Below are positions 1 through 6,221 of a stretch of 7,859 nt of DNA, piece after piece. The notes under the pieces are model-generated. The model worked only from the letters and a program-made list of their open reading frames with translations. It made no database searches and had not been told where the DNA came from. Source of the DNA: JACMLD01 sp036500065 (GTDB taxonomy: Bacteria; Bacteroidota; Bacteroidia; Chitinophagales; Chitinophagaceae). The stretch spans positions 1-7,859 of the forward strand of contig DASYCT010000175.1 in the NCBI GenBank assembly GCA_036500065.1, given 5' to 3'. The translations under genes were made by a program, and so were the position numbers. How positions within the stretch are numbered: position 1 is the stretch's first letter; every line of letters starts with the position of its first letter.

Positions 1-808
1 TAATTACTATTTTCACGGGCCTGCCCACCATCTTTGCCGCCATGGGCGCCATCACCGAATGCGGCCATACAAATCCTTTACACCCGAAACCTCCGCCGAG
101 GAACAGCGATACCAGCCGCACTTTTTCCGGCGCTATGCCCAACTGTTTGGCTATCGCCCCCCTGCTGCCCAACACCGCCTGCGTGGCATCATACACCGTA
201 AGCTGGTCACCCTTCCATTCGGCAATAGTGGCGTGCGGCTCCATCGGGTTATGATGGTATACCGGTGTGCTGTAGGTATGTTCGATTTTCGCCGCCGCCA
301 TTGCCAGCCCCTGCTGTATATCTCCCCGCTGGTGCTGCACACCCTGCCCTACAAGCCCCTGGCGGGGCTTGTAGGCATCGGCGATGCCTTCCTCGATTTC
401 GACCACGGGCTTTTCTTCGTCATACGCTATTTTCAACAAGGCTGCAGCCTGCTCCGCTACCTGGAAACTCTCCGCCACGACAATGGCGATATGCTGACCA
501 TCGTAGTAAATGATATCGCTCTGCAACGGCAGGAGATCTTTCTCTCCCAGCTTGCCCACTCCCGGGTTATTGCCGCTGATAGGATGCAGGGTAAGCGCGT
601 TCTCATGTGTTATCACGGCGATCACTCCTTCCAACTGCCGCGCCGCGCTGCTGTCGATACGACGGATACGCCCTTTGGCGATCGTGCTTTGCACCGTTAC
701 CCCGTAAGCGAGGTGCTTAATAGTGAACTCCGCCGAGTAAGTAGCCGCGCCGGTTACTTTCAGCCGGCCGTCTACCCGGTCCATTGGTTTGCCGATGATC
801 TTATTCAT
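1..808 (-). CDS. Molybdopterin-binding subunit of a xanthine dehydrogenase / aldehyde oxidoreductase family enzyme (PaoC/YagR-like), N-terminal part
   Basis: Reading from the ATG at 808 gives 269 uninterrupted residues before the window ends, so only the N-terminal part of a subunit that is usually over 700 residues is present. This is the catalytic subunit of molybdenum hydroxylases: it holds the molybdopterin cofactor and hydroxylates aldehydes or N-heterocycles using water. Seen directly: the opening RVDGRLKVTGAATYSAEF (residues 11-28), the region around YHHNPMEPHAT (184-194), and the glycine-rich LGGGFGCKGFVWPH (237-250), which in this family lies at the molybdopterin pocket. The start codon overlaps the stop of the FAD subunit as ATGA, the usual sign of translational coupling. 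No signal peptide is visible, so export, if any, would rely on the Tat signal of the small subunit. Substrate cannot be read from this fragment. The family is secure; the PaoC-like subtype rests mainly on the partner subunits. Confidence 0.93.
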   Translation of the reverse strand, partial: MNKIIGKPMDRVDGRLKVTGAATYSAEFTIKHLAYGVTVQSTIAKGRIRRIDSSAARQLEGVIAVITHENALTLHPISGNNPGVGKLGEKDLLPLQSDIIYYDGQHIAIVVAESFQVAEQAAALLKIAYDEEKPVVEIEEGIADAYKPRQGLVGQGVQHQRGDIQQGLAMAAAKIEHTYSTPVYHHNPMEPHATIAEWKGDQLTVYDATQAVLGSRGAIAKQLGIAPEKVRLVSLFLGGGFGCKGFVWPHSVMAPMAAKMVGRPVKIVI

Positions 809-1791
809 GCCATACCTCCTGTGATGGCCAGTGCACGGGTAAGCGTGCGCCGGGCCAGTTCCGGTTTAAAAGCATTATGTTCAAATGTAATTGCTCCTGC
901 CAATGCTGCTTTGGCGGCAGCCTCGTACGAGGCGTGGTTGTTTTTCGCGCCCGTCAGCGCCTGCTCCGCTTCCATGCTCCGCCACGGCCGGGTGCCTACT
1001 CCGCCAAGAGCGATGCGTGCCGAACGGATGCTGCCATTGCTGATGTCCAGCGCCACGGCCGCTGATGCCAGTGCAAACTCATAAGAAGCCCTGTCGCGCA
1101 CCTTCAGATAATGCGACCGTGTGGCAAAAGGAATAGCCGGCAACTCTACCGCAGTGATCAGTTCACCCGGCTTTAGTGTCGTCTCCTGTTCGGGTGTATC
1201 ACCCGGCAGCAGGTGAAAGTCAGCAAAAGGAATGCTGCGTTCGCCCGCCGTCCCGCTTACCAGCACCACCGCGTCCAGCGCCGCCATCGCCACACACATA
1301 TCGGAGGGATGCGTAGCGATACAGTTATTACTCGTGCCCAGCACGGCATGACTGCGGTTATAGCCGTGGATAGCGGCGCAGCCGCTGCCGGGCATTCGTT
1401 TATTGCAGGGAAAACTGGTATCATAAAAATAAGGACAGCGGGTGCGTTGCAACAGGTTGCCGCCCACGGTGGCCATATTGCGCAGTTGCGGTGAAGCGCC
1501 CGCCAGCAGCGCCTGCGACAATACCGGGTAATGCCGGCTGATATAGGGATGCCAGGCCAGGTCGCTGTTGCGCACCAACGCACCGATACGTACCCGCCCG
1601 TCAGCCAATACCTCGATATCTTTCATCGCCAGCCCATTGATATCGATGAGCTGCGAGGGGCTTACGATATTCATCTTCATCAGGTCAACGAGGTTGGTGC
1701 CCCCGCCAAGATAAGCCGCTCCTGCATCCCCCTCCCGGGCTCGTATAGCTGCGGGTATATCCGTCGCCTGCGTAAATGTAAACGGTTGCAT
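805..1791 (-). CDS. FAD-binding subunit of the molybdenum hydroxylase, with probable extra [4Fe-4S] cysteine cluster (PaoB/YagS-like)
   Basis: A 328-residue protein, full length for the medium subunit of three-part molybdenum hydroxylases. It passes electrons from the iron-sulfur subunit to FAD and on to an acceptor. Seen: a dinucleotide-binding LGGGTNL near residues 28-34, and ATVGGNLLQRTRCPYF at 107-122, the second FAD-contacting stretch. After it comes a cysteine-bearing insert with C119, C129, C138 and C157 (C166 also nearby). E. coli PaoB carries a [4Fe-4S] cluster in a comparable insert that ordinary xanthine dehydrogenase FAD subunits lack, so the same cluster is inferred here; the exact four ligands are not proven. 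The C-terminal half, including ALGGVGTRPW (261-270), fits the CO dehydrogenase flavoprotein C-terminal domain. The gene starts 3 bases after the stop of the [2Fe-2S] subunit, in the same frame, and overlaps the next gene by 4 bases. No Shine-Dalgarno sequence is seen. Confidence 0.95.
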   Translation of the reverse strand: MQPFTFTQATDIPAAIRAREGDAGAAYLGGGTNLVDLMKMNIVSPSQLIDINGLAMKDIEVLADGRVRIGALVRNSDLAWHPYISRHYPVLSQALLAGASPQLRNMATVGGNLLQRTRCPYFYDTSFPCNKRMPGSGCAAIHGYNRSHAVLGTSNNCIATHPSDMCVAMAALDAVVLVSGTAGERSIPFADFHLLPGDTPEQETTLKPGELITAVELPAIPFATRSHYLKVRDRASYEFALASAAVALDISNGSIRSARIALGGVGTRPWRSMEAEQALTGAKNNHASYEAAAKAALAGAITFEHNAFKPELARRTLTRALAITGGMA

Positions 1792-1794
1792 AAG

Positions 1795-2451
1795 CTAATA
1801 GTTTAGATGTTGCACGTTTCCCATATAGGCTCTTGCTTCTTTAATCGCGTCCAGTATATTTTTATAGGCCCCGCAGCGGCAGATATTACCGCTCATCTGC
1901 TCGCGGATGGCCGCATCGGTAAGTGCTTTCCCTTCACTGAGCAACCCCACCGCGGAGCAAATCTGCCCGGGCGTACAATACCCACATTGAAAAGCATCGT
2001 GTTTGATAAATGCCGCCTGTACCGGGTGCAACCGGTCTCCCACGGCCAACCCTTCCACCGTCGTCACCCGGGCCTGCTGGCAGGCCGCCGCCAGCGTAAG
2101 ACAGGAATTGACCCGCCGGCCGTTAACCAACACCGTACAGGCCCCGCATTGCCCCCGGTCACAGCCTTTTTTTGTGCCCGTAAGATGAAGCTGTTCCCGC
2201 AGGGCATCCAATAAACTGGTGCGCGGGTCGATAGCCAGCGACAACCGTTGACCATTAATAATAAAGCTGATGGATATAAGAACCGGCGATATCGTGGCCG
2301 TGCGTACCGTTTCGGGAATGATCCCGGATTGCGACAAAGGAGCGAACGCTAATCCAAGACCGGCGAAAGTAAATTGTTTGATAAAGTGGCGGCGGCTGCT
2401 GATAGTAGCAGCGATAAAAGCGGTGATAACATCGTCCTTCTCTTCTTTCAT
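1795..2451 (-). CDS. [2Fe-2S] subunit of the molybdenum hydroxylase with twin-arginine signal (PaoA/YagT-like)
   Basis: A 218-residue small subunit that relays electrons from the molybdenum centre to FAD through two [2Fe-2S] clusters. The plant-ferredoxin cluster is visible as C97, C102, C105 and C117 (GCDRGQCGACTVLVNG and the following NSC). The second, helical-domain cluster is C156, C159, C191 and C193 (CGYCTPGQ and CRCGAY). All eight ligands are present. Residues 19-25, SRRHFIK, match the twin-arginine consensus and are followed by a hydrophobic stretch FTFAGLGLAFAPL, so folded export by Tat is likely, as for E. coli PaoA, with the other subunits carried along. No clean AxA cleavage site is obvious. 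This is the first gene of the operon; the FAD gene follows after 3 bases. The ATG at 2451 is chosen because it gives a sensible signal-peptide n-region before the twin arginines. I found no perfect TAnnTTTG box upstream of it on the minus strand. Confidence 0.95.
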   Translation of the reverse strand: MKEEKDDVITAFIAATISSRRHFIKQFTFAGLGLAFAPLSQSGIIPETVRTATISPVLISISFIINGQRLSLAIDPRTSLLDALREQLHLTGTKKGCDRGQCGACTVLVNGRRVNSCLTLAAACQQARVTTVEGLAVGDRLHPVQAAFIKHDAFQCGYCTPGQICSAVGLLSEGKALTDAAIREQMSGNICRCGAYKNILDAIKEARAYMGNVQHLNY

Positions 2452-2755
2452 GCGCCGGGGATTAAAAGATGAAACAGTCCAGGTATAACAACTGGTACAT
2501 CAATTATTATCCCAACCCTTCTTCAGGACGGCATGTAGTATATAATGGAGAAAATAAAAGAAAAAATGTAGAAAAAAGGCCCCGATAGTTTAGAGATAAA
2601 GAAGAGCACTTAACGTTTATAACGTATAATTACCTGCTTTTTACTCCGTATTTTATAGCGTTCCAACATATTATTTTTTTTATTCGTCTGAATACAATTT
2701 CATCTTCAGCACCGCGTTAATATAACGGTTTTTCATAGGATATTGGATTTTAAAC

Positions 2756-2786
2756 GGGGCTGGATTTCTATCCTGGCCCTTTTTTT
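2756..2786 (+). terminator. Terminator-like hairpin with T7 tract, no upstream plus-strand gene
   Basis: An imperfect stem: the G run at 2756-2759 with C2760 pairs with GGCCC at 2775-2779, and GGAT (2762-2765) pairs with ATCC (2770-2773), with a T·T mismatch between and a TTCT loop. Seven T residues follow at 2780-2786. This is the shape of a rho-independent terminator on the plus strand. No plus-strand gene is visible for at least 300 bases upstream, so what it terminates is unknown. The stem is interrupted, which keeps confidence moderate. Confidence 0.5.
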
Positions 2787-2815
2787 ATGTTTTCACCCAT
2801 ATAGCTTTAAAAACC

Positions 2816-2823
2816 TACTTTTG
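2816..2823 (+). promoter_or_regulatory. Bacteroidota-type -7 promoter box before the MNT gene
   Basis: TACTTTTG is a perfect match to the Bacteroidota primary-sigma -7 consensus TAnnTTTG. It ends only 4 bases before the ATG at 2828, so transcription would begin at or next to the start codon and the mRNA would be nearly leaderless. No clean TTG -33 element stands at the usual distance; the nearest T-rich candidate is around 2788-2793. Confidence 0.55.
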
Positions 2824-2827
2824 TGGT

Positions 2828-3142
2828 ATGTCAATAGCCGTCACAAATAAGGAATCTCTCATACGACAAATCATTGCCCATCGCAGGCAGATAAGGTCGT
2901 ATGGAGTGAAGAGCCTGGGCTTATTTGGCTCCTTTTCAAAACAGGTGGCTATACATGACGGCAGCGACATCGATTTCCTGGTGGATTTCGAAACGGGTAA
3001 AAAGACCTATGACAATTTTATGGATCTTGGTTTTTACCTGGAAGAGTTGCTGGGAAGAAAAATAGACCTCGTAACCCCCCAGTCCCTGAGCAAATACATA
3101 GGGCCTTATATCTTAAATGAGGTAGAAAATGTTGGCCTCTAA
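2828..3142 (+). CDS. MNT-type nucleotidyltransferase domain protein (MntA-like, possible antitoxin)
   Basis: A 104-residue protein, the usual size for a minimal nucleotidyltransferase (MNT) of the polymerase-beta superfamily. Seen: LGLFGSFSKQ at 30-39 giving the GS motif (G34-S35), then SDIDFLVDF at 46-54 giving the metal-binding D47 and D49, and a third acidic residue at D80 in GRKIDLVTP. The GS-to-DxD spacing is 11 residues, one more than the common 10, but all catalytic positions are kept. Known family role: such proteins are usually the antitoxin of MNT-HEPN pairs, in which MntA AMPylates and inactivates a HEPN RNase; some act alone. Here no full HEPN gene follows, only a possible remnant starting inside the 3' end. 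The ATG at 2828 is the only reasonable start, since the next Met is residue 65. The domain is clear; the antitoxin role is inferred and may no longer apply. Confidence 0.88.
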   Translation: MSIAVTNKESLIRQIIAHRRQIRSYGVKSLGLFGSFSKQVAIHDGSDIDFLVDFETGKKTYDNFMDLGFYLEELLGRKIDLVTPQSLSKYIGPYILNEVENVGL

Positions 3143-3191
3143 TCTTGAGTTACTCCGGCACATACCACTCTTCAATATATTACCTCAATAA
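3129..3191 (+). pseudogene. Possible 5' remnant of a HEPN (DUF86-like) partner gene
   Basis: An ATG at 3129, inside the last codons of the MNT gene and in another frame, opens a 20-codon frame ending at TAA 3189-3191. Its residues 5-12 read NLELLRHI, which resembles the N-terminal helix of many HEPN/DUF86 toxins; these commonly begin just at the end of the MNT gene. After this point the resemblance stops and the ftsE promoter box follows at once. The placement and the short motif suggest a HEPN gene deleted down to its start. Twenty codons are too few for certainty; chance is a real alternative. Confidence 0.3.
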
Positions 3192-3193
3192 CC

Positions 3194-3201
3194 TATTTTT
3201 G
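3194..3201 (+). promoter_or_regulatory. Bacteroidota-type -7 promoter box before ftsE
   Basis: TATTTTTG matches TAnnTTTG perfectly. Transcription would begin near 3206-3208, leaving an A-rich leader of about 20 bases (AATAAAACAAGCAG before the ATG at 3227) without a Shine-Dalgarno sequence, normal for this phylum. No clear TTG -33 element is seen. It gives ftsE a promoter separate from the MNT gene. Confidence 0.6.
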
Positions 3202-3226
3202 CGGGAATTGATAATAAAACAAGCAG

Positions 3227-3916
3227 ATGTCCGAAAAAATCGTTGAACTCCGCCACGCCAATATTTACCAGGGTGATAGCCTTGTATTGGAGGATGTAAA
3301 CATCACTGTCAATAAAGGAGAGTTCGTGTACCTCGTCGGCAAAACGGGTACCGGTAAATCCAGTTTGCTGAAAACACTCTACGGCGACCTCCACTTCAAA
3401 GAAGGCGATGGCACCGTGGCCGGGTTTAACCTGAAGGACATGGACTGGAAAAAAGTGCCCTTTCTCCGCCGCAACCTCGGCGTCGTATTCCAGGACTTCC
3501 AACTGCTCACCGACCGCAACGTAAACGAAAACCTTAAATTCGTGCTGAGAGCCACCGGCTGGAAAGATGATAAGCTGATGGATGAAAAAATAGCGGATGT
3601 GCTGGACAATGTCGGCCTGCGCAGCAAGGGATTTAAAATGCCCTTTGAAATGAGCGGCGGCGAACAGCAACGTGTCGATATCGCCCGCGCCCTGCTCAAT
3701 TCACCCAAGCTGATCCTCGCCGATGAGCCCACCGGTAACCTCGACCCCGAAACATCCGATGAAATCATGCACCTGCTGGTCCGCATTTGCAAAGACTACG
3801 GCACCGCCATCATCATGGCTACCCACGATTATATCGTCATTAATAAGTTTCCCGCCCGGATGATTAAAACAGAAAGAGGAATGGTGGTCGACAATGCTAC
3901 CATATCAATGCTATAA
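3227..3916 (+). CDS. ftsE: Cell division ATP-binding protein FtsE
   Basis: A 229-residue ABC ATPase of the FtsE / LolD / MacB size class. In FtsEX, FtsE on the cytoplasmic face of the membrane drives FtsX, which activates peptidoglycan hydrolases at the division site. All ATPase motifs are intact: Walker A GKTGTGKS (38-45), Q-loop Q89 in VVFQDFQLL, signature MSGGEQQR (142-149), Walker B LILADEP (162-168) with E167, D-loop NLD, and H-loop H200 in ATHDY. The opening pattern of the chain (VELRHANIYQG, then FVYLVGKTGTGKSS) and LRRNLGVVFQDFQLL are typical of FtsE rather than LolD. No ftsX is adjacent: the nucleotidyltransferase lies upstream and glycosyltransferases lie downstream on the other strand. 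The last 20 bases overlap the end of the convergent glycosyltransferase gene. There is no recognisable terminator after the stop. Confidence 0.9.
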   Translation: MSEKIVELRHANIYQGDSLVLEDVNITVNKGEFVYLVGKTGTGKSSLLKTLYGDLHFKEGDGTVAGFNLKDMDWKKVPFLRRNLGVVFQDFQLLTDRNVNENLKFVLRATGWKDDKLMDEKIADVLDNVGLRSKGFKMPFEMSGGEQQRVDIARALLNSPKLILADEPTGNLDPETSDEIMHLLVRICKDYGTAIIMATHDYIVINKFPARMIKTERGMVVDNATISML

Positions 3917-5018
3917 GCTTTTTTGCATTCAACCGGTTGTTGTATTGGCTACCCAGTACTTTTTCCCGCAGCCGGATTTCTTCGCCGGTAAACGGCTGGT
4001 GGTATAGTTGTATGATGATCTCCCGGAAAGATTCCGCGGTGGTCCCGATATGACAGGCCGGTTCCAGTCCTGATAATTCTACCGCAGCATCATTCACCAC
4101 GCAATGACGGCCATTGAACAGCGAGTTGAGCAGTTTCAGTTTGATACCCGTTTCATTAAAGGAAGGCAGCACGTTTATCTGTGCTTTTGCCAGCAGGTCC
4201 CGCATCTCATCCTCCGCCGGGTTGGCCAGCAGGCAGGCATGAGGGTGGGCTTCCACGGCCTTCGCCAGTTTGGCCGAAGGGTTTTTGCCGGCAATGACAA
4301 AGGGGACGGGTAAACCGTTAAAGACTTTTTCCAGCAGCCAGAGCGCCGCCTTCTCGTTTTCCGGCACCGACAGGTTGCCCTGGTAAAGACAATAACAGCC
4401 GATGCCTTCCTTGCTTTTTATTTCCTGCCAGGGGATGAACACGGGTATATGGCTTACCTGCCCGGCGTTGAACTGGTCGCGGTAGCAATCCACGTCCTTG
4501 CCGGCCACGGCGGCAATGGGGAGCCGGTTGGCCAGCTTGTGCTCGTATTGCTTCAGCAGGCGGCTTTCAATATAATAATAGGCTTTTTTAAACAGCGAAC
4601 CCGAATACTTCGAGAGCTGGTAATAATATTCGTGCTCCACGTTGTGCAGGCGAAGAATGAGCTGCCGGTCTTTGAACCGTTCACAGCATACGGGATACGT
4701 GCAATGCACACCTTCTAACAGGATGGGATAATCGTCTTTTAATAAATTGGTCATCAGGTCTTCGTTGGAGCGCGAACAGACGATATAGGGCAGTTTCATC
4801 GAAAAACCCTTGTGACCTTCATTACGATGATAATAATGTACTTCCTCGCAGTATTTATTCAACTCCGGCTGCCGCCCCCGCCCGTATTCAAAACAATGCA
4901 GGTAGATGCGCACGCCTTCTTCCTTCAGTACTTTCAACTTGCAGAAAAGATCAAATACACCTCCGTAGTCGAGAGGGTAGGGCACGTCATGACAAACAAT
5001 ATGTAAGTATCTTTCCAC
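3897..5018 (-). CDS. Glycosyltransferase, GT-B fold (family 1/4-like)
   Basis: A 373-residue protein, normal for GT-B glycosyltransferases that move a sugar from a nucleotide donor onto a growing glycan at the inner membrane face. The N-terminal domain opens with LHIVCHDVPYPLDYGGVFD (5-23), the acceptor-side glycine-rich loop of this group, and contains RLHNVEHEYY (123-132). The C-terminal domain shows YQGNLSVPEN (212-221), VIAGKNPS (241-248) and LPSFNETGIKLKLLNSLFNG (284-303), the donor-binding region. The usual EX7E pair is altered: E289 is followed at the eighth position by Leu rather than Glu. The start is GTG at 5018, 3 bases after the stop of the upstream glycosyltransferase; the first in-frame ATG would remove 73 residues including the first beta strand, so GTG is preferred. 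It is second in a two-gene operon. Its stop lies inside ftsE on the opposite strand. Donor sugar and product are unknown. Confidence 0.88.
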   Translation of the reverse strand: MERYLHIVCHDVPYPLDYGGVFDLFCKLKVLKEEGVRIYLHCFEYGRGRQPELNKYCEEVHYYHRNEGHKGFSMKLPYIVCSRSNEDLMTNLLKDDYPILLEGVHCTYPVCCERFKDRQLILRLHNVEHEYYYQLSKYSGSLFKKAYYYIESRLLKQYEHKLANRLPIAAVAGKDVDCYRDQFNAGQVSHIPVFIPWQEIKSKEGIGCYCLYQGNLSVPENEKAALWLLEKVFNGLPVPFVIAGKNPSAKLAKAVEAHPHACLLANPAEDEMRDLLAKAQINVLPSFNETGIKLKLLNSLFNGRHCVVNDAAVELSGLEPACHIGTTAESFREIIIQLYHQPFTGEEIRLREKVLGSQYNNRLNAKKLIALIW

Positions 5019-5021
5019 GCT

Positions 5022-6113
5022 TTATAAAAACAATTGATGATAAAAAGCAATTAACTTCTTTTCTTCTTCCTGCCAGTTTAGTGATAACCGGGCTTTTTGA
5101 CAATTGGCTGCCAGGCGCTTGTATTCCTGGTCATTTTCCAGCAGGCCGTTCAGCGAAGCGGCAATGCTTTCAGTACTTACATCTTTGGTTAGAACAGCTA
5201 CTTCGCTCAAATTGTTCAGTTCCCGGTAGGCCGGGTAATCCACGCAAAGCTGTGGAATGCCTGCTTGCAGGTAGTCGAAAAAACGGTTGGCAAGCGAATA
5301 ATAATTGCTTTTGCCGGTATCGTCGAACAAAGTGATGCCAATATAAGCCGAACGCGTCACCATCTTTAATGCCTCCGGTTCCAGCATGCCTTTAAAGATC
5401 ACTTTTTCTTCCAGTCCGTATTGTTTTACCAATTGCTGCGCCTGTGTCCTGAAATTGCCATCGCCGCAAATCAATAACCGTGCGGGAACTTTTTGCATGG
5501 CCGGGATAAGCGTTTCAAAACACCGGCCCTCGTTTACCGCTCCCTGGTAAAGAATAAACCGCTCCGTTTTTTCCACCGGTGCAACGTCTTCCAACCGGGC
5601 GATGCTGCGGATCACTTCATATTGTACGCCATACATCTTTTCAAATTCCGCGGCAATGATCGCATTCACGGTGTACCCCCTGCGAAAGGCCGGTACGCAA
5701 AAACGCTCGATGCGTTTCCATATTTTATAAATGGCGGGGCGGGTCACGATTTCTTTCATCTCGCAGAACAGCTCATGGGCGTCATAGACCCGGGGGATGC
5801 CCCTGAGCCGGGAAACCAGGTGAACCGGCAGGATGGTATCGAGGTCGATGGCGCAGGCTGCATCCGCCCGCTGCCCAAGCAGGAAAAAGAACAGGCGGAG
5901 GTTAAATTCGGCGTAAAACAGCTTGCCGCGCCCAAAGAACACAGCCAGCCTTTTTTGCCCGAAAGAGGCCCCGGCAAGGGGTGGGGAACCCTTTCTTTTT
6001 ACCCCCACCAGCAGCACCTGGAAGCCCTCCCCGGCCAGCGAACGGCAGATGCGTATCATCCGCTGGTCGTAGACAAGGTCGTTGGTGACGGTAAAAATGA
6101 TTTTCTTTTGCAT
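5022..6113 (-). CDS. Glycosyltransferase, GT-B fold (family 4-like)
   Basis: A 363-residue protein and first gene of a two-gene glycosyltransferase operon. Seen: N-terminal IIFTVTNDLVYDQRMIRICRS (5-25 region), typical of a Bacteroidota group whose members begin with a TND-YDQRM pattern; AIDLDTILP (88-96) and VYDAHELF (109-116) in the acceptor domain; YQGAVNEGR (189-197), LLICGDGN (213-220) and YSLANRFFDYLQAGIP (272-287) in the donor domain. The last motif occupies the place of the usual EX7E region. No signal peptide or clear transmembrane helix is present, although FNLRLFFFLLG (70-80) could sit against the membrane. The ATG at 6113 places the first beta strand at residue 5. A G+C-rich hairpin lies 15 bases upstream. 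The gene is divergent from rpsO. The family is clear; the sugar and the glycan are not known. Confidence 0.9.
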   Translation of the reverse strand: MQKKIIFTVTNDLVYDQRMIRICRSLAGEGFQVLLVGVKRKGSPPLAGASFGQKRLAVFFGRGKLFYAEFNLRLFFFLLGQRADAACAIDLDTILPVHLVSRLRGIPRVYDAHELFCEMKEIVTRPAIYKIWKRIERFCVPAFRRGYTVNAIIAAEFEKMYGVQYEVIRSIARLEDVAPVEKTERFILYQGAVNEGRCFETLIPAMQKVPARLLICGDGNFRTQAQQLVKQYGLEEKVIFKGMLEPEALKMVTRSAYIGITLFDDTGKSNYYSLANRFFDYLQAGIPQLCVDYPAYRELNNLSEVAVLTKDVSTESIAASLNGLLENDQEYKRLAANCQKARLSLNWQEEEKKLIAFYHQLFL

Positions 6114-6127
6114 GCAGTGGGCGGATT

Positions 6128-6152
6128 GGCCGGGGGTGGCTCACCCCGGGCC
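6128..6152 (-). promoter_or_regulatory. G+C-rich hairpin in the leader of the glycosyltransferase operon
   Basis: An inverted repeat of GGCC (6128-6131 with 6149-6152) and GGGGTG/CACCCC (6133-6138 with 6142-6147), with one mismatch between the two blocks and a 3-base loop. It is therefore a 10-bp, almost all G+C stem ending 14 bases before the ATG at 6113. It has no T tract, so it is not a standard terminator. In an mRNA it could hinder ribosome access; that role is inferred. Confidence 0.35.
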
Positions 6153-6221
6153 GGTAGCCTATTTCGCCGCCAAAATCCCAAAAAAACTCCAATCCACCGC
6201 CTTATTTCTGAAATATTTCTC

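Larger units (their letters stand above)
2452..2827. other. A+T-rich divergent intergenic spacer
   Basis: 376 bases separate the molybdenum hydroxylase operon (leftward) from the nucleotidyltransferase gene (rightward). The stretch is clearly richer in A+T than the flanking genes. It holds no credible protein gene on either strand; the longest readable pieces are a few dozen codons with no recognisable family. It contains long A and T runs (about 2548-2577 and 2671-2681), a small near-repeat of the type TAACGTTTATAACGTATAA around 2611-2629, a terminator-like hairpin (2756-2786) and a promoter box (2816-2823). The promoter of the leftward operon must lie here, but I could not identify it with confidence. 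Confidence 0.8.

Noticed and set aside
59..1084. Long plus-strand open frame (341 codons) opposite the molybdenum hydroxylase genes
   Set aside because: It runs antisense to two well-identified genes, shows no recognisable domain and has an unusual composition rich in Arg, Ala and Pro; it is a shadow of the high-G+C minus-strand genes.
2540..2551. TATAAT sequence in the spacer as a sigma-70 -10 box
   Set aside because: The E. coli-type -10 is not the expected promoter form in this phylum, no -35 is present at the right distance, and TATAAT arises easily in A+T-rich DNA.
2683..2790. Minus-strand frame of about 34 codons ending in LKMKLYSDE in the spacer
   Set aside because: Bounded closely by stops, no start with support, no recognisable family; too short to call a gene remnant.
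3185..3670. Minus-strand open frame of 161 codons opposite ftsE
   Set aside because: The plus strand encodes a complete FtsE with all ATPase motifs; the minus frame is hydrophobic shadow coding.
3930..3939. CAACCGGTTG palindrome near the ftsE end as a terminator
   Set aside because: A perfect 10-base palindrome but with no loop and no T tract after it, and it lies inside the glycosyltransferase coding region.
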